From Oscillospiraceae bacterium (GTDB lineage: Bacteria; Bacillota; Clostridia; UBA1381; UBA9506): 44,033 bases of DNA. The translations under genes and the position numbers were made by a program. The notes under the pieces are model-generated. The model ran no database searches and had not been told where the DNA came from. It saw only the letters and a list, made by a program, of their open reading frames with translations. The stretch is taken from contig SVKE01000005.1 in assembly GCA_015068615.1 (NCBI GenBank), positions 1 to 44,033 on the forward strand, given 5' to 3'. Positions 8,346-16,308 of the stretch are shown here, in pieces (positions within the stretch are counted from its first letter, which is position 1; each line of letters opens with the position of its first letter).

Positions 8346-8374
8346 TTGACAGAAGGAAAGATAAATAGTAATAT
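8346..8374 (+). promoter_or_regulatory. Promoter of uraA-upp
   Basis: TTGACA (8346-8351), 17-base spacer, TAATAT (8369-8374). The leader of about 55 bases is too short for a PyrR attenuator and none is seen. Confidence 0.6.
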
Positions 8375-8436
8375 TTTATGTAGAGGTTTTTGTCACAATT
8401 TATCAAAAATTTTTTTATTAAGGAGAGGATTATTGT

Positions 8437-9798
8437 ATGAAATTAGTTTACGGCGTAAACGACAAACCAAAGTTTGGGCAGCTGATCGTGCTTGCCATTC
8501 AGCAGCTTCTGTCCATTATGACTGCAACCCTTGTGGTGCCTGTCATCATTAACGGCTCCTGCGGCACGACTATGAGCTCTGCGGCTGCTCTCTTAGGCGC
8601 CGGCCTGGGTACGCTTGTGTACATTGCCTTTACCATGAAAAAATCCCCTGTTTTCTTAGGCTCTTCCTTTGCATTTATCGGTTCCATGATGGCTGCCTTT
8701 GCCGGCGGCGTTTCTATGTCACTGGGATTTTTAGGCCTCATCATTGGTGCCTTTTTTGCTGCACTGGTGTATGTTGTCATTGCTTTGATCGTTAAGTTTG
8801 CAGGCGTTAACTGGATTAATAAAATCATGCCTGCTGTTGTCATCGGCCCTACCGTTGCCATTATCGGTATGAGTCTTGCCGGAAACGCTGTTGGCGATAT
8901 GTCAAAGGGTAGCATTGCCGGCGTTGAAACATCTCCTTTGATTGCTGTTTTATGCGGCGTTATTACGTTGCTTATTACCATTATCTGCTCTGTATACGGC
9001 AAGAAAACCTTAAAGCTGATTCCTTTTATTATAGGTATTTTAGGCGGCTATGCCGCTGCCGCTATCTTTACCGCCATCGGTTATGCAGCCGGCATTGATG
9101 CCATCAAGGTGTTAAATGTTGAACCATTTTTAGCCCTCGTTGAAAACGGCGTGAGCCTGAACACCTTCTTAGCCGTTCCCGACTTTACCTTCCTGACGGC
9201 TTATAAGGGCTTAGGCGAGCTCAGCGGCTCTTACATCAGCACCATTGCGGTTGCATATATTCCGGTTGCCTTTGTTGTTTTTGCCGAGCACATTGCCGAT
9301 CATAAAAACATTTCTTCTATTATAGAGAAAGACCTTCTGGAGGATCCCGGCCTGCACAGAACCCTGTTGGGTGACGGTATCGGCTCCTTGGTCGGTGCAT
9401 TCTTCGGCGGCTGCCCCAATACAACCTACGGTGAATCCGTCGGCTGCGTGGCCATTACAAAAAATGCATCGGTCGTAACGATTATCACAGCAGCTATTTT
9501 AGCCGTTTTAATCGCCTTCCTTTCGCCCTTTATCGCTTTTGTTAACACCATTCCCTCCTGCGTTATGGGTGGCGTTTGTATGGCGCTTTACGGCTTCATT
9601 GCTGTTTCCGGCCTCAAGATGGTGCAAAAGGTTGACCTGAATCAGAACAAAAACCTGTTTGTCGTTTCCGTTATTTTAATTTCCGGTATCGGCGGCCTGA
9701 CACTAACCTTCGGCAAGGTTACCATCACTTCCGTCGCTTGTGCGCTGATTCTCGGCATTATCACAAATCTGGTGGTTTCAAAGGCAAAAGAAGAATAG
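8437..9798 (+). CDS. uraA: Uracil/xanthine permease (nucleobase:cation symporter-2 family)
   Basis: Integral membrane protein of 453 residues with about 14 helices, importing uracil (or xanthine) by proton symport. Family marks are IQQLLSIMTATLVVPVII at the N-terminus, the FLGSSFAFIGSM segment, PAVVIGPTVAIIGMSLAG, the transport motif VFAEHIADHKNISSI, and GGCPNTTYGESVGCVAITKNAS near the middle. Uracil specificity is supported by the immediately following upp gene, whose ribosome binding site overlaps this stop codon. The start has AGGAGAGG upstream. Confidence 0.93.
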   Translation: MKLVYGVNDKPKFGQLIVLAIQQLLSIMTATLVVPVIINGSCGTTMSSAAALLGAGLGTLVYIAFTMKKSPVFLGSSFAFIGSMMAAFAGGVSMSLGFLGLIIGAFFAALVYVVIALIVKFAGVNWINKIMPAVVIGPTVAIIGMSLAGNAVGDMSKGSIAGVETSPLIAVLCGVITLLITIICSVYGKKTLKLIPFIIGILGGYAAAAIFTAIGYAAGIDAIKVLNVEPFLALVENGVSLNTFLAVPDFTFLTAYKGLGELSGSYISTIAVAYIPVAFVVFAEHIADHKNISSIIEKDLLEDPGLHRTLLGDGIGSLVGAFFGGCPNTTYGESVGCVAITKNASVVTIITAAILAVLIAFLSPFIAFVNTIPSCVMGGVCMALYGFIAVSGLKMVQKVDLNQNKNLFVVSVILISGIGGLTLTFGKVTITSVACALILGIITNLVVSKAKEE

Positions 9799-9807
9799 GA
9801 GCATGTT

Positions 9808-10437
9808 ATGAAAAACGTAACCTTATTTGATCATCCGCTCATTCAGCATAAAACGACCGTTTTGCGTCAAACCTCCACCACGAATAAGGAATTTCGTGAG
9901 CTCGTAGAGGAAATTACCATGCTGATGTGCTATGAGGCGCTTCGGGACCTGCCCTTAGAGGATGTGGAGATTGAAACGCCCATTAAAAAAACAACGCAGA
10001 AAATGATTCGCGGCAAGAAAATGGCTGTGGTTCCCATTTTGCGTGCCGGTCTGGGAATGGTAAACGGCATGCTAAATCTGGTGCCTTCTGCCAAGGTTGG
10101 ACACATCGGCATGTATCGTGACGAGGTCACCATGCAGCCGCAGGAATATTACTGCAAGCTGCCGGCTGATATTGACAAGCGCTTAATTGTCGTTGTCGAC
10201 CCCATGCTGGCAACCGGCGGTTCTGCCATTGATGCCATTGGCCAGATTAAGGCTTACGGCGGTCATCAGATTAAGTTTTTATGCCTGATTGCAGCACCCG
10301 AGGGCATTCAGGCACTATCTGAGGCGCATCCTGATATTGAAATTTACTGCGCTAATGTTGATGAGAAATTAAACGAAAATTGTTACATCGTGCCCGGCCT
10401 CGGCGATGCCGGCGACAGGCTCTTCGGCACGCAGTAA
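9808..10437 (+). CDS. upp: Uracil phosphoribosyltransferase
   Basis: Cytosolic salvage enzyme that makes UMP and pyrophosphate from uracil and PRPP. It has 209 residues, the normal length. The PRPP loop is [15 protein letters not shown] (residues 128-142). [14 protein letters not shown] (about 75-98) and the C-terminal [16 protein letters not shown] uracil-binding segment are intact. It lies 9 bases after uraA, with AGGAG overlapping the uraA stop, so import and phosphoribosylation are one unit. A strong terminator follows. Confidence 0.97.
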   Translation: MKNVTLFDHPLIQHKTTVLRQTSTTNKEFRELVEEITMLMCYEALRDLPLEDVEIETPIKKTTQKMIRGKKMAVVPILRAGLGMVNGMLNLVPSAKVGHIGMYRDEVTMQPQEYYCKLPADIDKRLIVVVDPMLATGGSAIDAIGQIKAYGGHQIKFLCLIAAPEGIQALSEAHPDIEIYCANVDEKLNENCYIVPGLGDAGDRLFGTQ

Positions 10438-10464
10438 AGGCAGATTAAAAGAACTATAAAAAAA

Positions 10465-10497
10465 GGGGCTGTAGCATTTTGCTACAGCCCCCTTTTA
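10465..10497. terminator. Terminator between upp and the DUF1015 gene, identical to the hairpin of the A/B repeat
   Basis: Same 27-base palindrome as at 2525-2551: 11-bp stem GGGGCTGTAGC with a 5-base loop, A-rich before and T-rich after. It lies between two convergent genes, so it serves both. Confidence 0.85.
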
Positions 10498-10499
10498 TC

Positions 10500-11771
10500 T
10501 TATCTGATTTTTCTTGCTTCTGTATAAAACCTCTTATCGCAGGCCTCTCCCATGGAGAAGGTCTTTCGGGGAAGAGCGCCGTCTAAAATGACTGATTTAT
10601 ATAGGTCAGATTTATCCATGGCCGGAAGAACGATGCCGAAGTTCTTAGAATCCTCACATAGCCTATACACAACATCCTCACCATGAATGTAGTCAATCTC
10701 GCCGCCCAAGCGGGCCACATAGGCATCCAGAAAACTCTGCACGGTGGCAACGGTAAGGTATTCCTTCGGATTTGTTACCGTAACCTTTTTCGCCTCTCCG
10801 TTATAGACAAACACAAAGCTTTGACCCTCGGCATTTTCCTCATAGCTCAGCTCGTAGCTTTCCTCAAGCGCCCGCAAAAACTCTGCGCCATTTGCGCCGA
10901 ATACCACCCGGTGAATGGCCTCAAATTCCAAGGATGCATCATGGAGGTTTACCAGCTCACAGAGGGCGTATCGCGCCGCGGAGGCACGAGCCTTCTCAGC
11001 GCCGATTTCCTTCTTTAAATTTTCGTAGTACGATTTTGCGGTAGCCAGGGAGTGGTTGCCGTCACCCATTGCATAAATCAAAGGTGCGGTTTCCTGCACG
11101 CCGTATTTTTGATTAAAGCCGGCAAGATCATCCAGCGCTGCCAATTTTTCATCCAGGCGGTTGCAGGCCTCCTCCGACATTTTATAGCCGGTGATATGAC
11201 CGGAATCCTGCATCAGGTCAAAGTCATAGAGCTTGGTAAAGCCCTCTGTCATGGCAGCATTTGGTTCAATAATATCCCTGTCTGTATCATCAATCAAAAG
11301 CATGATGTGCGGCAGCTCTATCAAAGCCTCCTGACGCACCTTGAGTCGGGGCGGAATGCGGGAAACGACCGTGCCCTCGGTAGCCCGCACCTTCGTTTTG
11401 GAGCCCTTGCTGTAGTCATAGTCTTCAAGATCCACCACGCCTACAATACCCAGCCGCTTCACGCCCGATTGCAGCGTTCTTTGCACAAAAACATATGTAT
11501 TCTTATGCTCGGTAAAAACCTCCTCGGCCATGTACCGGGCCATGGTGCTGTTGGTTTTTTTGATTCGTGCCTCAATGTCCGGATCGTTTAAGTAAATTTC
11601 CGGCACCGTGAGGTGCAATGTGGATTCATCCTCTCCCACAAGCTCGGAAACCGCATTCCAATACGCCGGCTCGGAGGTGTACTGGTCACAGGCGACAATG
11701 CTCCATTTCTTCATTTTTTCACCGACCGATGCAAAATTCGGCAACAGGATATCTGCTCTTTGAAAGGTCAT
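10500..11771 (-). CDS. DUF1015 family protein
   Basis: A 423-residue soluble protein of the COG4198/DUF1015 family, whose biochemical role is not settled. Recognisable segments are WSIVACDQYTSEPAYW near residue 23, RLGIVGVVDLEDYDY near 110, the family hallmark APLIYAMGDGNHSLATAKSYY near 241, and a C-terminal part with PRKTFSMGEACDKRFYTEARK. The length fits the family. A GGATGAG site precedes the ATG and a good promoter lies at 11819-11847. Convergent with upp. The DGNH motif hints at metal or phosphate binding, which is only inference. Confidence 0.85.
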   Translation of the reverse strand: MTFQRADILLPNFASVGEKMKKWSIVACDQYTSEPAYWNAVSELVGEDESTLHLTVPEIYLNDPDIEARIKKTNSTMARYMAEEVFTEHKNTYVFVQRTLQSGVKRLGIVGVVDLEDYDYSKGSKTKVRATEGTVVSRIPPRLKVRQEALIELPHIMLLIDDTDRDIIEPNAAMTEGFTKLYDFDLMQDSGHITGYKMSEEACNRLDEKLAALDDLAGFNQKYGVQETAPLIYAMGDGNHSLATAKSYYENLKKEIGAEKARASAARYALCELVNLHDASLEFEAIHRVVFGANGAEFLRALEESYELSYEENAEGQSFVFVYNGEAKKVTVTNPKEYLTVATVQSFLDAYVARLGGEIDYIHGEDVVYRLCEDSKNFGIVLPAMDKSDLYKSVILDGALPRKTFSMGEACDKRFYTEARKIR

Positions 11772-11818
11772 TTTATCTCATCCTTTTTTCTATATTTTGT
11801 TTTTTTAAAGGCTTTTTT

Positions 11819-11847
11819 ATTGTACCACACAATCTGCCAAAGCGCAA
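11819..11847 (-). promoter_or_regulatory. Promoter of the DUF1015 gene
   Basis: Minus strand: TTGCGC (11847-11842), 17-base spacer, TACAAT (11824-11819). Confidence 0.55.
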
Positions 11848-11930
11848 TACGTAAGAAAAAGGATGAATGTAAATTTTTTACCCTTCTGACAAACCTGTGT
11901 AAAATAATTTCTCCTCTACATTTTATACGA

Positions 11931-12275
11931 TTATGGTTCACACCGACTACACGCCTCCAGCCCTCTGGAATGTGCCTCGCCTATGTCAATTTCAATACAG
12001 CTTTTATATAAATATCTGCATCCATATCGGTGATATTTTGTCCCTGTTTTTGTACGATAAACTGTTGCCTCTGTTGTTTTTGATGAATTGTTCTCAAACA
12101 TGTCCTCATTTTCTTCTAAAAGCTCCTCAACTGCAAATTCATCTGTCTGTGGCAAATTTTCATAAATAAGATTCTCTGTAAGTGGATTTTCTCTAGGATT
12201 TTTTACTCGCTCTCCAACCGAATTGCACAAAAATAAAACAGCAACCGTCAGCACTATGGCAATTATTTTTTTCAT
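11931..12275 (-). CDS. Small secreted protein with a C-terminal Cys/His motif
   Basis: A 114-residue protein. An N-terminal hydrophobic segment (residues 3-20) acts as a signal peptide or anchor. An acidic, low-complexity linker (EELLEENEDMFENNSS) follows, then a C-terminal module YRTKTGTKYHRYGCRYL plus ACSRC. This H-x3-C ... C-x2-C module occurs at the ends of various secreted Gram-positive proteins, including nuclease and ComEC-like metallo-hydrolases, and is probably a small metal-binding or disulphide domain. Here it stands alone without an enzyme domain. It is transcribed away from an XRE regulator, with a palindrome at its likely transcription start. Function unknown. Confidence 0.75.
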   Translation of the reverse strand: MKKIIAIVLTVAVLFLCNSVGERVKNPRENPLTENLIYENLPQTDEFAVEELLEENEDMFENNSSKTTEATVYRTKTGTKYHRYGCRYLYKSCIEIDIGEAHSRGLEACSRCEP

Positions 12276-12332
12276 ATTTTTCTCACTCTCTCCCTCTACA
12301 GTTTATATCGCCTATAAGGGTCATTACAAAAC

Positions 12333-12347
12333 ATCCCGAAACGGGAT
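12333..12347. promoter_or_regulatory. Palindromic operator candidate between the secreted protein and the XRE regulator
   Basis: ATCCCGAAACGGGAT, 6-bp arms around AAA. It starts seven bases downstream of the -10 box of the minus-strand promoter, so it overlaps the likely start site. A related half site, ATGGGAT (12365-12371), lies in that promoter's spacer. It is probably bound by the XRE protein encoded next door. Confidence 0.6.
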
Positions 12348-12353
12348 ATTTTT

Positions 12354-12382
12354 ATTATACCACTATGGGATAATAAACGCAA
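12354..12382 (-). promoter_or_regulatory. Promoter of the small secreted Cys/His protein
   Basis: Minus strand: TTGCGT (12382-12377), 17-base spacer, TATAAT (12359-12354). Confidence 0.7.
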
Positions 12383-12402
12383 GAGGTGAAAGAGGTGATT
12401 TT

Positions 12403-12606
12403 ATGCGACTGAAAGAGCTCCGCAAACAACGTGGGATATCCCAGCTGAAGCTTGCACTGGATTTAAACATGAACCAGAACAGCATCAGTCGATATGAAAC
12501 CGGCAGTCATGAAGCAGATTATGCCACATTGATTAAACTTGCCGATTATTTTGATGTCTCTTTGGATTATCTTTTAGAACGAACCGATTGTCCAACCAGA
12601 AATTAA
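12403..12606 (+). CDS. XRE-family helix-turn-helix transcriptional regulator
   Basis: A 67-residue single-domain DNA-binding protein. It is a Cro/C1-type HTH: LKELRKQRGISQLKLALDLN, then the recognition helix around NQNSISRYETG, and DYATLIKLADYFDVSLDYLL closing the fold. The start is the ATG at 12403 with AGAGGTGA upstream. A longer in-frame extension from 12223 crosses the palindromic operator and the divergent promoter and is not coding. The lack of a sensor domain suggests a simple repressor, probably of itself and the divergent secreted protein. A long hairpin follows. Confidence 0.9.
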   Translation: MRLKELRKQRGISQLKLALDLNMNQNSISRYETGSHEADYATLIKLADYFDVSLDYLLERTDCPTRN

Positions 12607-12630
12607 AATCTCTATAAAGAACATATAAAA

Positions 12631-12669
12631 ACAGGTAGGGGGGCTCTGCTTTGCAGCCCCCCTACCTGT
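12631..12669 (+). terminator. Long GC-rich hairpin after the XRE gene
   Basis: A perfect 15-bp stem starting ACAGGTAGGGGGGCT pairs across a 9-base loop, followed only by a short T run. Probably the XRE terminator and, read from the other strand, a barrier for the minus-strand capA-like gene. The 108 bases from here to 12778 hold no supported gene. Confidence 0.65.
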
Positions 12670-12777
12670 TTCATACCAAGGAGAATAAACCCTATGGTAT
12701 TGATGGCAAAATTAGTAAACATGTGCACAAACCACGAGGAATACACGGCCCCGCTTTTTGCGTCTATTTTCCTTTCC

Positions 12778-13935
12778 CTAGGGCGTTGCCAGCTCGACCT
12801 GGCTCATATCATAGCCTGCAAAGGTCTCCTCCACCATGCTCTTGAAGCGGGCAATGCTGACCGCGCCATCATACTGCGAAACACCATGCACCGCAGCCAG
12901 ATCGTCCGAATAGTCGGAGAGCGGATACACCGCAAAGCCGGCAGAATCCATGTTATAATGCGTAACAATGGGGACAAAGGCGTAGTCTGCTATGGAAACG
13001 CTTTCCCCGTCGTAGCTGAGGCTCACCTCCGCCATGCCGCCCAGAAGATTCCGGGCCTCCTTTTGACGTGATACAAAGTTACCCAGCGAATAATACACCA
13101 GCATTTTGTTGCCATTTTCGCTGCTCCGCCACTCCACGGGCTCAATCACATGGGGATGGGAGCCAATAATTAAATCCACGCCCCAGTCACACATGGCCTG
13201 TGCCAGGCTTTTTTGCTCTGCATCGGGCATAATGGAATATTCCGTTCCCCAATGCATAAAAGCAATGGTGAAATCGGCATTGGCTTCTGCAAAAAGAGCA
13301 TCCTGCTCTATTTTTTCTCTGTCGATATAATTAACCAGATATTCCTTATTGGCAGGCACGGAAATGCCGTTTGTGCCATAGGTGTAATTAAGAAGGGCCA
13401 GCGTTGCGCCCTTAACCTCCTCAATTTCCACCGTTTGCTTTTCTTCCTCGTTTTCATTAATGCCCAAAACACGCATCCCCGGATAGCTTTTCCAGAAATG
13501 GAGGGTATGCTCCACGCCGGCCGCACCCATATCCAGCACGTGATTGGATGCATGCAGCACCACATCAAAGCCCGCCATCGCCAGACTTTTTCCCATATCC
13601 GTAGGGGAGTTAAAGAGCGGATAGCCGGAATAGCCCTGTTCCCTTCCGCCAAAGATGGTTTCCTGCCCGATGACCGCAAGGTCTGCCTCGCGGATGGCCG
13701 GCTGCAGACCGGCAAACAGATGCGCATAGTCATACGTGCCGTCTGCCTGCTTGCCGCTGTTGACAACGGGCATATGCAAAAGGTTATCTCCCAGCGCCAG
13801 GATGGATATGGTTTCCGGCTCTGCCGGCTGCTCGGCAAAGGCCGGTGCGACCTCCTCCTCGGGTGCGCTGCAGCCCGTTAGAAGAAAAAGAAGGGTAAAA
13901 AGGGCCAGCAGACCCACTTTACATTTTGTATACAT
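12778..13935 (-). CDS. CapA/PgsA-like metallophosphatase-fold lipoprotein
   Basis: A 385-residue surface lipoprotein. Its signal has a lipobox LLTGC with the lipidated Cys at 22. The PGA_cap domain follows, with calcineurin-like metal motifs ALGDNLLH (about 51-58), HASNHVLDMG, FMHWGTEY and GSHPHVIEPVE. The family was named from poly-gamma-glutamate capsule assembly, but most single-gene clostridial members are of unknown substrate, and no capB/capC genes lie nearby. It stands alone between an XRE gene and a nitroreductase. The start has a weaker ribosome binding site (GGGGCGAA) but sits correctly before the lipoprotein signal. Confidence 0.9.
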   Translation of the reverse strand: MYTKCKVGLLALFTLLFLLTGCSAPEEEVAPAFAEQPAEPETISILALGDNLLHMPVVNSGKQADGTYDYAHLFAGLQPAIREADLAVIGQETIFGGREQGYSGYPLFNSPTDMGKSLAMAGFDVVLHASNHVLDMGAAGVEHTLHFWKSYPGMRVLGINENEEEKQTVEIEEVKGATLALLNYTYGTNGISVPANKEYLVNYIDREKIEQDALFAEANADFTIAFMHWGTEYSIMPDAEQKSLAQAMCDWGVDLIIGSHPHVIEPVEWRSSENGNKMLVYYSLGNFVSRQKEARNLLGGMAEVSLSYDGESVSIADYAFVPIVTHYNMDSAGFAVYPLSDYSDDLAAVHGVSQYDGAVSIARFKSMVEETFAGYDMSQVELATP

Positions 13936-14017
13936 ATTGTTCGCCCCTTGACATCTTTTGTGTATCTATCGTCTATCATAAATATTTCTCTAAAGTCAAC
14001 GCGGCCTCCCGCTCGGT

Positions 14018-14536
14018 TTAAAATGTGTCGTAGCGCACAACCTCATCTAAAGGCCGGAATTCCTTATGCAGGCGGTGAGGCTCTGCATCGTCTGCGGGAT
14101 AGCCCATGACAAGCAGCGCAACCGGCTCAATCTCTGCCGGAATGTGAAACGTCTCACGCATGGCTGCCGGGTCGAAATGCATCACCCAGGTAGAGCCGAC
14201 ACCAAGGGCGTGTGCTGCAAGCATCATGTGCGTTGTCACAATGCAGGCGTCCACAGGCGCACTCAGTGCGCCGTCATATGGCCTGTGCCATGTTTCGTTT
14301 TTGTTATAGCAAACCAGCATGGCCGTCGGCGCGCCGAAATGGCTTTTGGTGCACCCGGCAAGAGCCCGGATAGAGTCGTCCGTGTTCAGCACAAGAATTC
14401 TCTGAGGCTGATAGTTACAGCCCGTGGGTGCAAGGTGTCCCGCAGCGAGAATTTTGTCGATGACCGCCTGCTTTAAGTGCTCATTTTTAAATTTTCTGAC
14501 CGAGTAGCGCTCGGCTGCCAGCTGTAAAAAATCCAT
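14018..14536 (-). CDS. Nitroreductase family protein
   Basis: A 172-residue FMN-dependent oxidoreductase, short like many clostridial members. The N-terminal RYSVRKF motif (residues 10-16) is the family FMN-phosphate contact. APTGCNYQPQRILVL is the second conserved segment, and LGVGSTWVMHFDPAAMRETFHIP with LLVMGYPAD is the C-terminal flavin-binding part. Substrate unknown; members reduce nitroaromatics, flavins or quinones. GAGAGG precedes the ATG and an excellent promoter is at 14589-14617. Monocistronic. Confidence 0.9.
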   Translation of the reverse strand: MDFLQLAAERYSVRKFKNEHLKQAVIDKILAAGHLAPTGCNYQPQRILVLNTDDSIRALAGCTKSHFGAPTAMLVCYNKNETWHRPYDGALSAPVDACIVTTHMMLAAHALGVGSTWVMHFDPAAMRETFHIPAEIEPVALLVMGYPADDAEPHRLHKEFRPLDEVVRYDTF

Positions 14537-14588
14537 AACCGTTACCTCTCTTTATCTCAATTCTAAATTTAATAGGCCATATGTGTTT

Positions 14589-14617
14589 ATTATAGTACAA
14601 GAAATTCATAAAATCAA
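14589..14617 (-). promoter_or_regulatory. Promoter of the nitroreductase gene
   Basis: Minus strand: TTGATT (14617-14612), 17-base spacer, TATAAT (14594-14589). Confidence 0.7.
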
Positions 14618-14663
14618 GAAAAGGTTATAAAAGGAATGCAAGAACTCCACACGGCTAAATCGC

Positions 14664-14692
14664 TTGACTTCTGTGGCGTTTTTTGATACACT
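14664..14692 (+). promoter_or_regulatory. Candidate promoter of the ZIP transporter
   Basis: TTGACT (14664-14669), 17-base spacer, TACACT (14687-14692). An inverted repeat CTCTT-GT-AAGAG (14691-14702) overlaps the start-site region and could be an operator for a metal-sensing regulator. Confidence 0.45.
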
Positions 14693-14759
14693 CTTGTAAG
14701 AGCATATGTATAGATTGTATGAATAGACGGAAACGATACTAACAGAAGAGGTGTGTATC

Positions 14760-15512
14760 ATGAAATTGGTGTTACTAACAGCCTTGGGCGTCGGTGCGGC
14801 CACCGTCATCGGTGCGCTGATTGGCTTTGTCTTTAAAAAAATGTCGCACAGGTTTTCCGATATTGTGCTTTCCTTTGCAGCAGGTGTCATGCTGGCGGCC
14901 GCCGTGCTGGGGCTGATTATCCCTTCCTTAGAATACGGCGGAAGATACGGCCTGATTATGACCATTGCCGGCATCTTTGCCGGCGCGCTGTGTTTGAATT
15001 TGCTTGATAAGCTGGTGCCGCATCTGCACAAGCTGGTAGGAACAGAGACGGAGGCACATAACAACGCAAGCCTAAGCAAGGTGCTTTTGTTCGTGACGGC
15101 GATTGCGATACACAACTTTCCCGAGGGCATCGCCGCCGGCGTCGGCTTCGGCTCCGGAGACACCTCGCAGGCATTGATGATTGCCGGTGGTATTGCGCTG
15201 CAGAACATTCCGGAGGGCATGGTGATTATTGCGCCGATGCTGGCGGCCGGCGTAACGCCGAAAAGAACCTTCCTCTGTGCTATGCTGACCGGACTGGTTG
15301 AGGTCATCGGCACGCTGCTCGGATTTTTTGCGGTCAGCCTCGCATCCGCCATCCTGCCCTTTGCGCTCAGCTTTGCCGGAGGCACCATGCTGTATGTCAT
15401 CAGCGATGAAATGATTCCCGAAACACATGCGCACGGCAGCCAGCGCGGCGCAACCTACGCGCTTTTGGTGGGCTTTTGTCTCATGTTGGCCAGTGACGTG
15501 CTGCTGGGATAG
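14760..15512 (+). CDS. ZIP-family divalent metal transporter (ZupT/GufA type)
   Basis: A 250-residue membrane protein with eight hydrophobic helices. The two metal-site helices are present: HNFPEGIAAGVGFGSGD and LQNIPEGMVIIAPM, carrying the HNxPEG and QNxPEG motifs of the binuclear site. The family takes up Zn2+ and sometimes Fe2+ or Mn2+. The ATG at 14760 is preferred over the GTG at 14751, because AGAGG is then correctly spaced. The last helix ends LLVGFCLMLASDVLLG. Monocistronic, with an inverted repeat at the promoter that may mediate metal control. Confidence 0.92.
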   Translation: MKLVLLTALGVGAATVIGALIGFVFKKMSHRFSDIVLSFAAGVMLAAAVLGLIIPSLEYGGRYGLIMTIAGIFAGALCLNLLDKLVPHLHKLVGTETEAHNNASLSKVLLFVTAIAIHNFPEGIAAGVGFGSGDTSQALMIAGGIALQNIPEGMVIIAPMLAAGVTPKRTFLCAMLTGLVEVIGTLLGFFAVSLASAILPFALSFAGGTMLYVISDEMIPETHAHGSQRGATYALLVGFCLMLASDVLLG

Positions 15513-15639
15513 AGAGGACTGTAAAAATTTTGATTGGTCCAAATAATACCTCTTTTCTGCCATATATTGTGTTAAATCTCAATACACCTTGCTGATTTTA
15601 TTATCAGCAATAAAAAGTAAAGAACTTCTGCCTCTTCAC

Positions 15640-15668
15640 TTGCAGATTTGTTCAAAATATGATATGAT
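15640..15668 (+). promoter_or_regulatory. Weak promoter candidate upstream of the phosphatase-purL unit
   Basis: TTGCAG (15640-15645), 17-base spacer, TATGAT (15663-15668). The -35 is poor. No purine riboswitch or other leader structure was recognised in 15513-15698, apart from a T-poor hairpin TTGCTGAT/ATCAGCAA at 15589-15610. Confidence 0.4.
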
Positions 15669-15698
15669 ACATTATATATATGTAAGGAGGGGAGCTAT

Positions 15699-16295
15699 GT
15701 GTTAGAGCTTGTGTTAATCAGACATGGTGAAACCGAAGGGAATTTGCGTCCCACGGCCCTGGGCGCGACCGACCTTTCCTTAAACGAAAGAGGGAGAAGG
15801 CAGGCCCAGACGCTGGCTCGGGTTTTTGCCTTAGAGAGGCCGGATGCAATCTATACAAGCCCCTTAAATCGCGCCCGCGAAACAGCGGAGATCATCAATC
15901 AAAAACACGGACTTTCCCTTGAGCTCCTGCCGGATCTACGCGAGCGCAACTTTGGCATATGGGAAAATCTCCCTGTGGAGGAAATCCGCAGTCGCTACGA
16001 GGCGGAGTACGCTGCTTGGGAGCAGGATCTTGCCGATTATGTGATTCCCGAAGGAGAGAGCGCAAGAGAGGTTTACGAGCGCAACACGCGGGCGATTGAT
16101 GCCATTACCAAAAATCACCCGGAGGGAAGGGTGCTTGTGGTGACGCATTTGGGCTGCATCCGCAACATTCTGGCGCACCTTTTGGGTATGGAGCTTGCCG
16201 GCGCCTGGCGTTTTCAGGCCAATACCGGCAGCATTTGTAGGCTTAAGCTGGACGAAAACGGCTTTGCTGTTTTGACATCCTTTAATGAGTTTTAG
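15699..16295 (+). CDS. Histidine phosphatase superfamily protein (phosphoglycerate-mutase-like)
   Basis: A 198-residue cytosolic phosphatase. The catalytic RHG is at 8-10 (LIRHGETEGN), followed by the DLSLNERGRRQAQTLA segment, TSPLNRARETAEII with the second phosphate-pocket Arg, RERNFGIWE, and the second catalytic His in VVTHLGCIRNIL. This pattern fits GpmB/CobC-like phosphatases. The specific substrate is unknown. The start is a GTG at 15699: the ATG two bases earlier runs into a stop after two codons, and GGAGGGG is correctly spaced for the GTG. It lies 13 bases before purL, so it is probably co-transcribed with it. Confidence 0.9.
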   Translation: MLELVLIRHGETEGNLRPTALGATDLSLNERGRRQAQTLARVFALERPDAIYTSPLNRARETAEIINQKHGLSLELLPDLRERNFGIWENLPVEEIRSRYEAEYAAWEQDLADYVIPEGESAREVYERNTRAIDAITKNHPEGRVLVVTHLGCIRNILAHLLGMELAGAWRFQANTGSICRLKLDENGFAVLTSFNEF

Positions 16296-16308
16296 ATTGG
16301 AGTGTAAC

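Noticed and set aside
12673-12777. Possible short gene starting ATG at 12694 with AAGGAG upstream
   Set aside because: The frame runs far into the antisense of the CapA-like gene with no recognisable domain. The ribosome-binding-like sequence alone is not enough.
14606-15400. 264-codon frame antisense to the ZIP transporter
   Set aside because: The sense frame has clear HNxPEG/QNxPEG motifs and a ribosome binding site. The antisense product is a Pro/Ser/Ala-rich artefact of the coding pattern.
15513-15698. Purine riboswitch or PurR box upstream of the phosphatase-purL unit
   Set aside because: No conserved riboswitch core or paired PurR box was visible; only a T-poor 8-bp hairpin.
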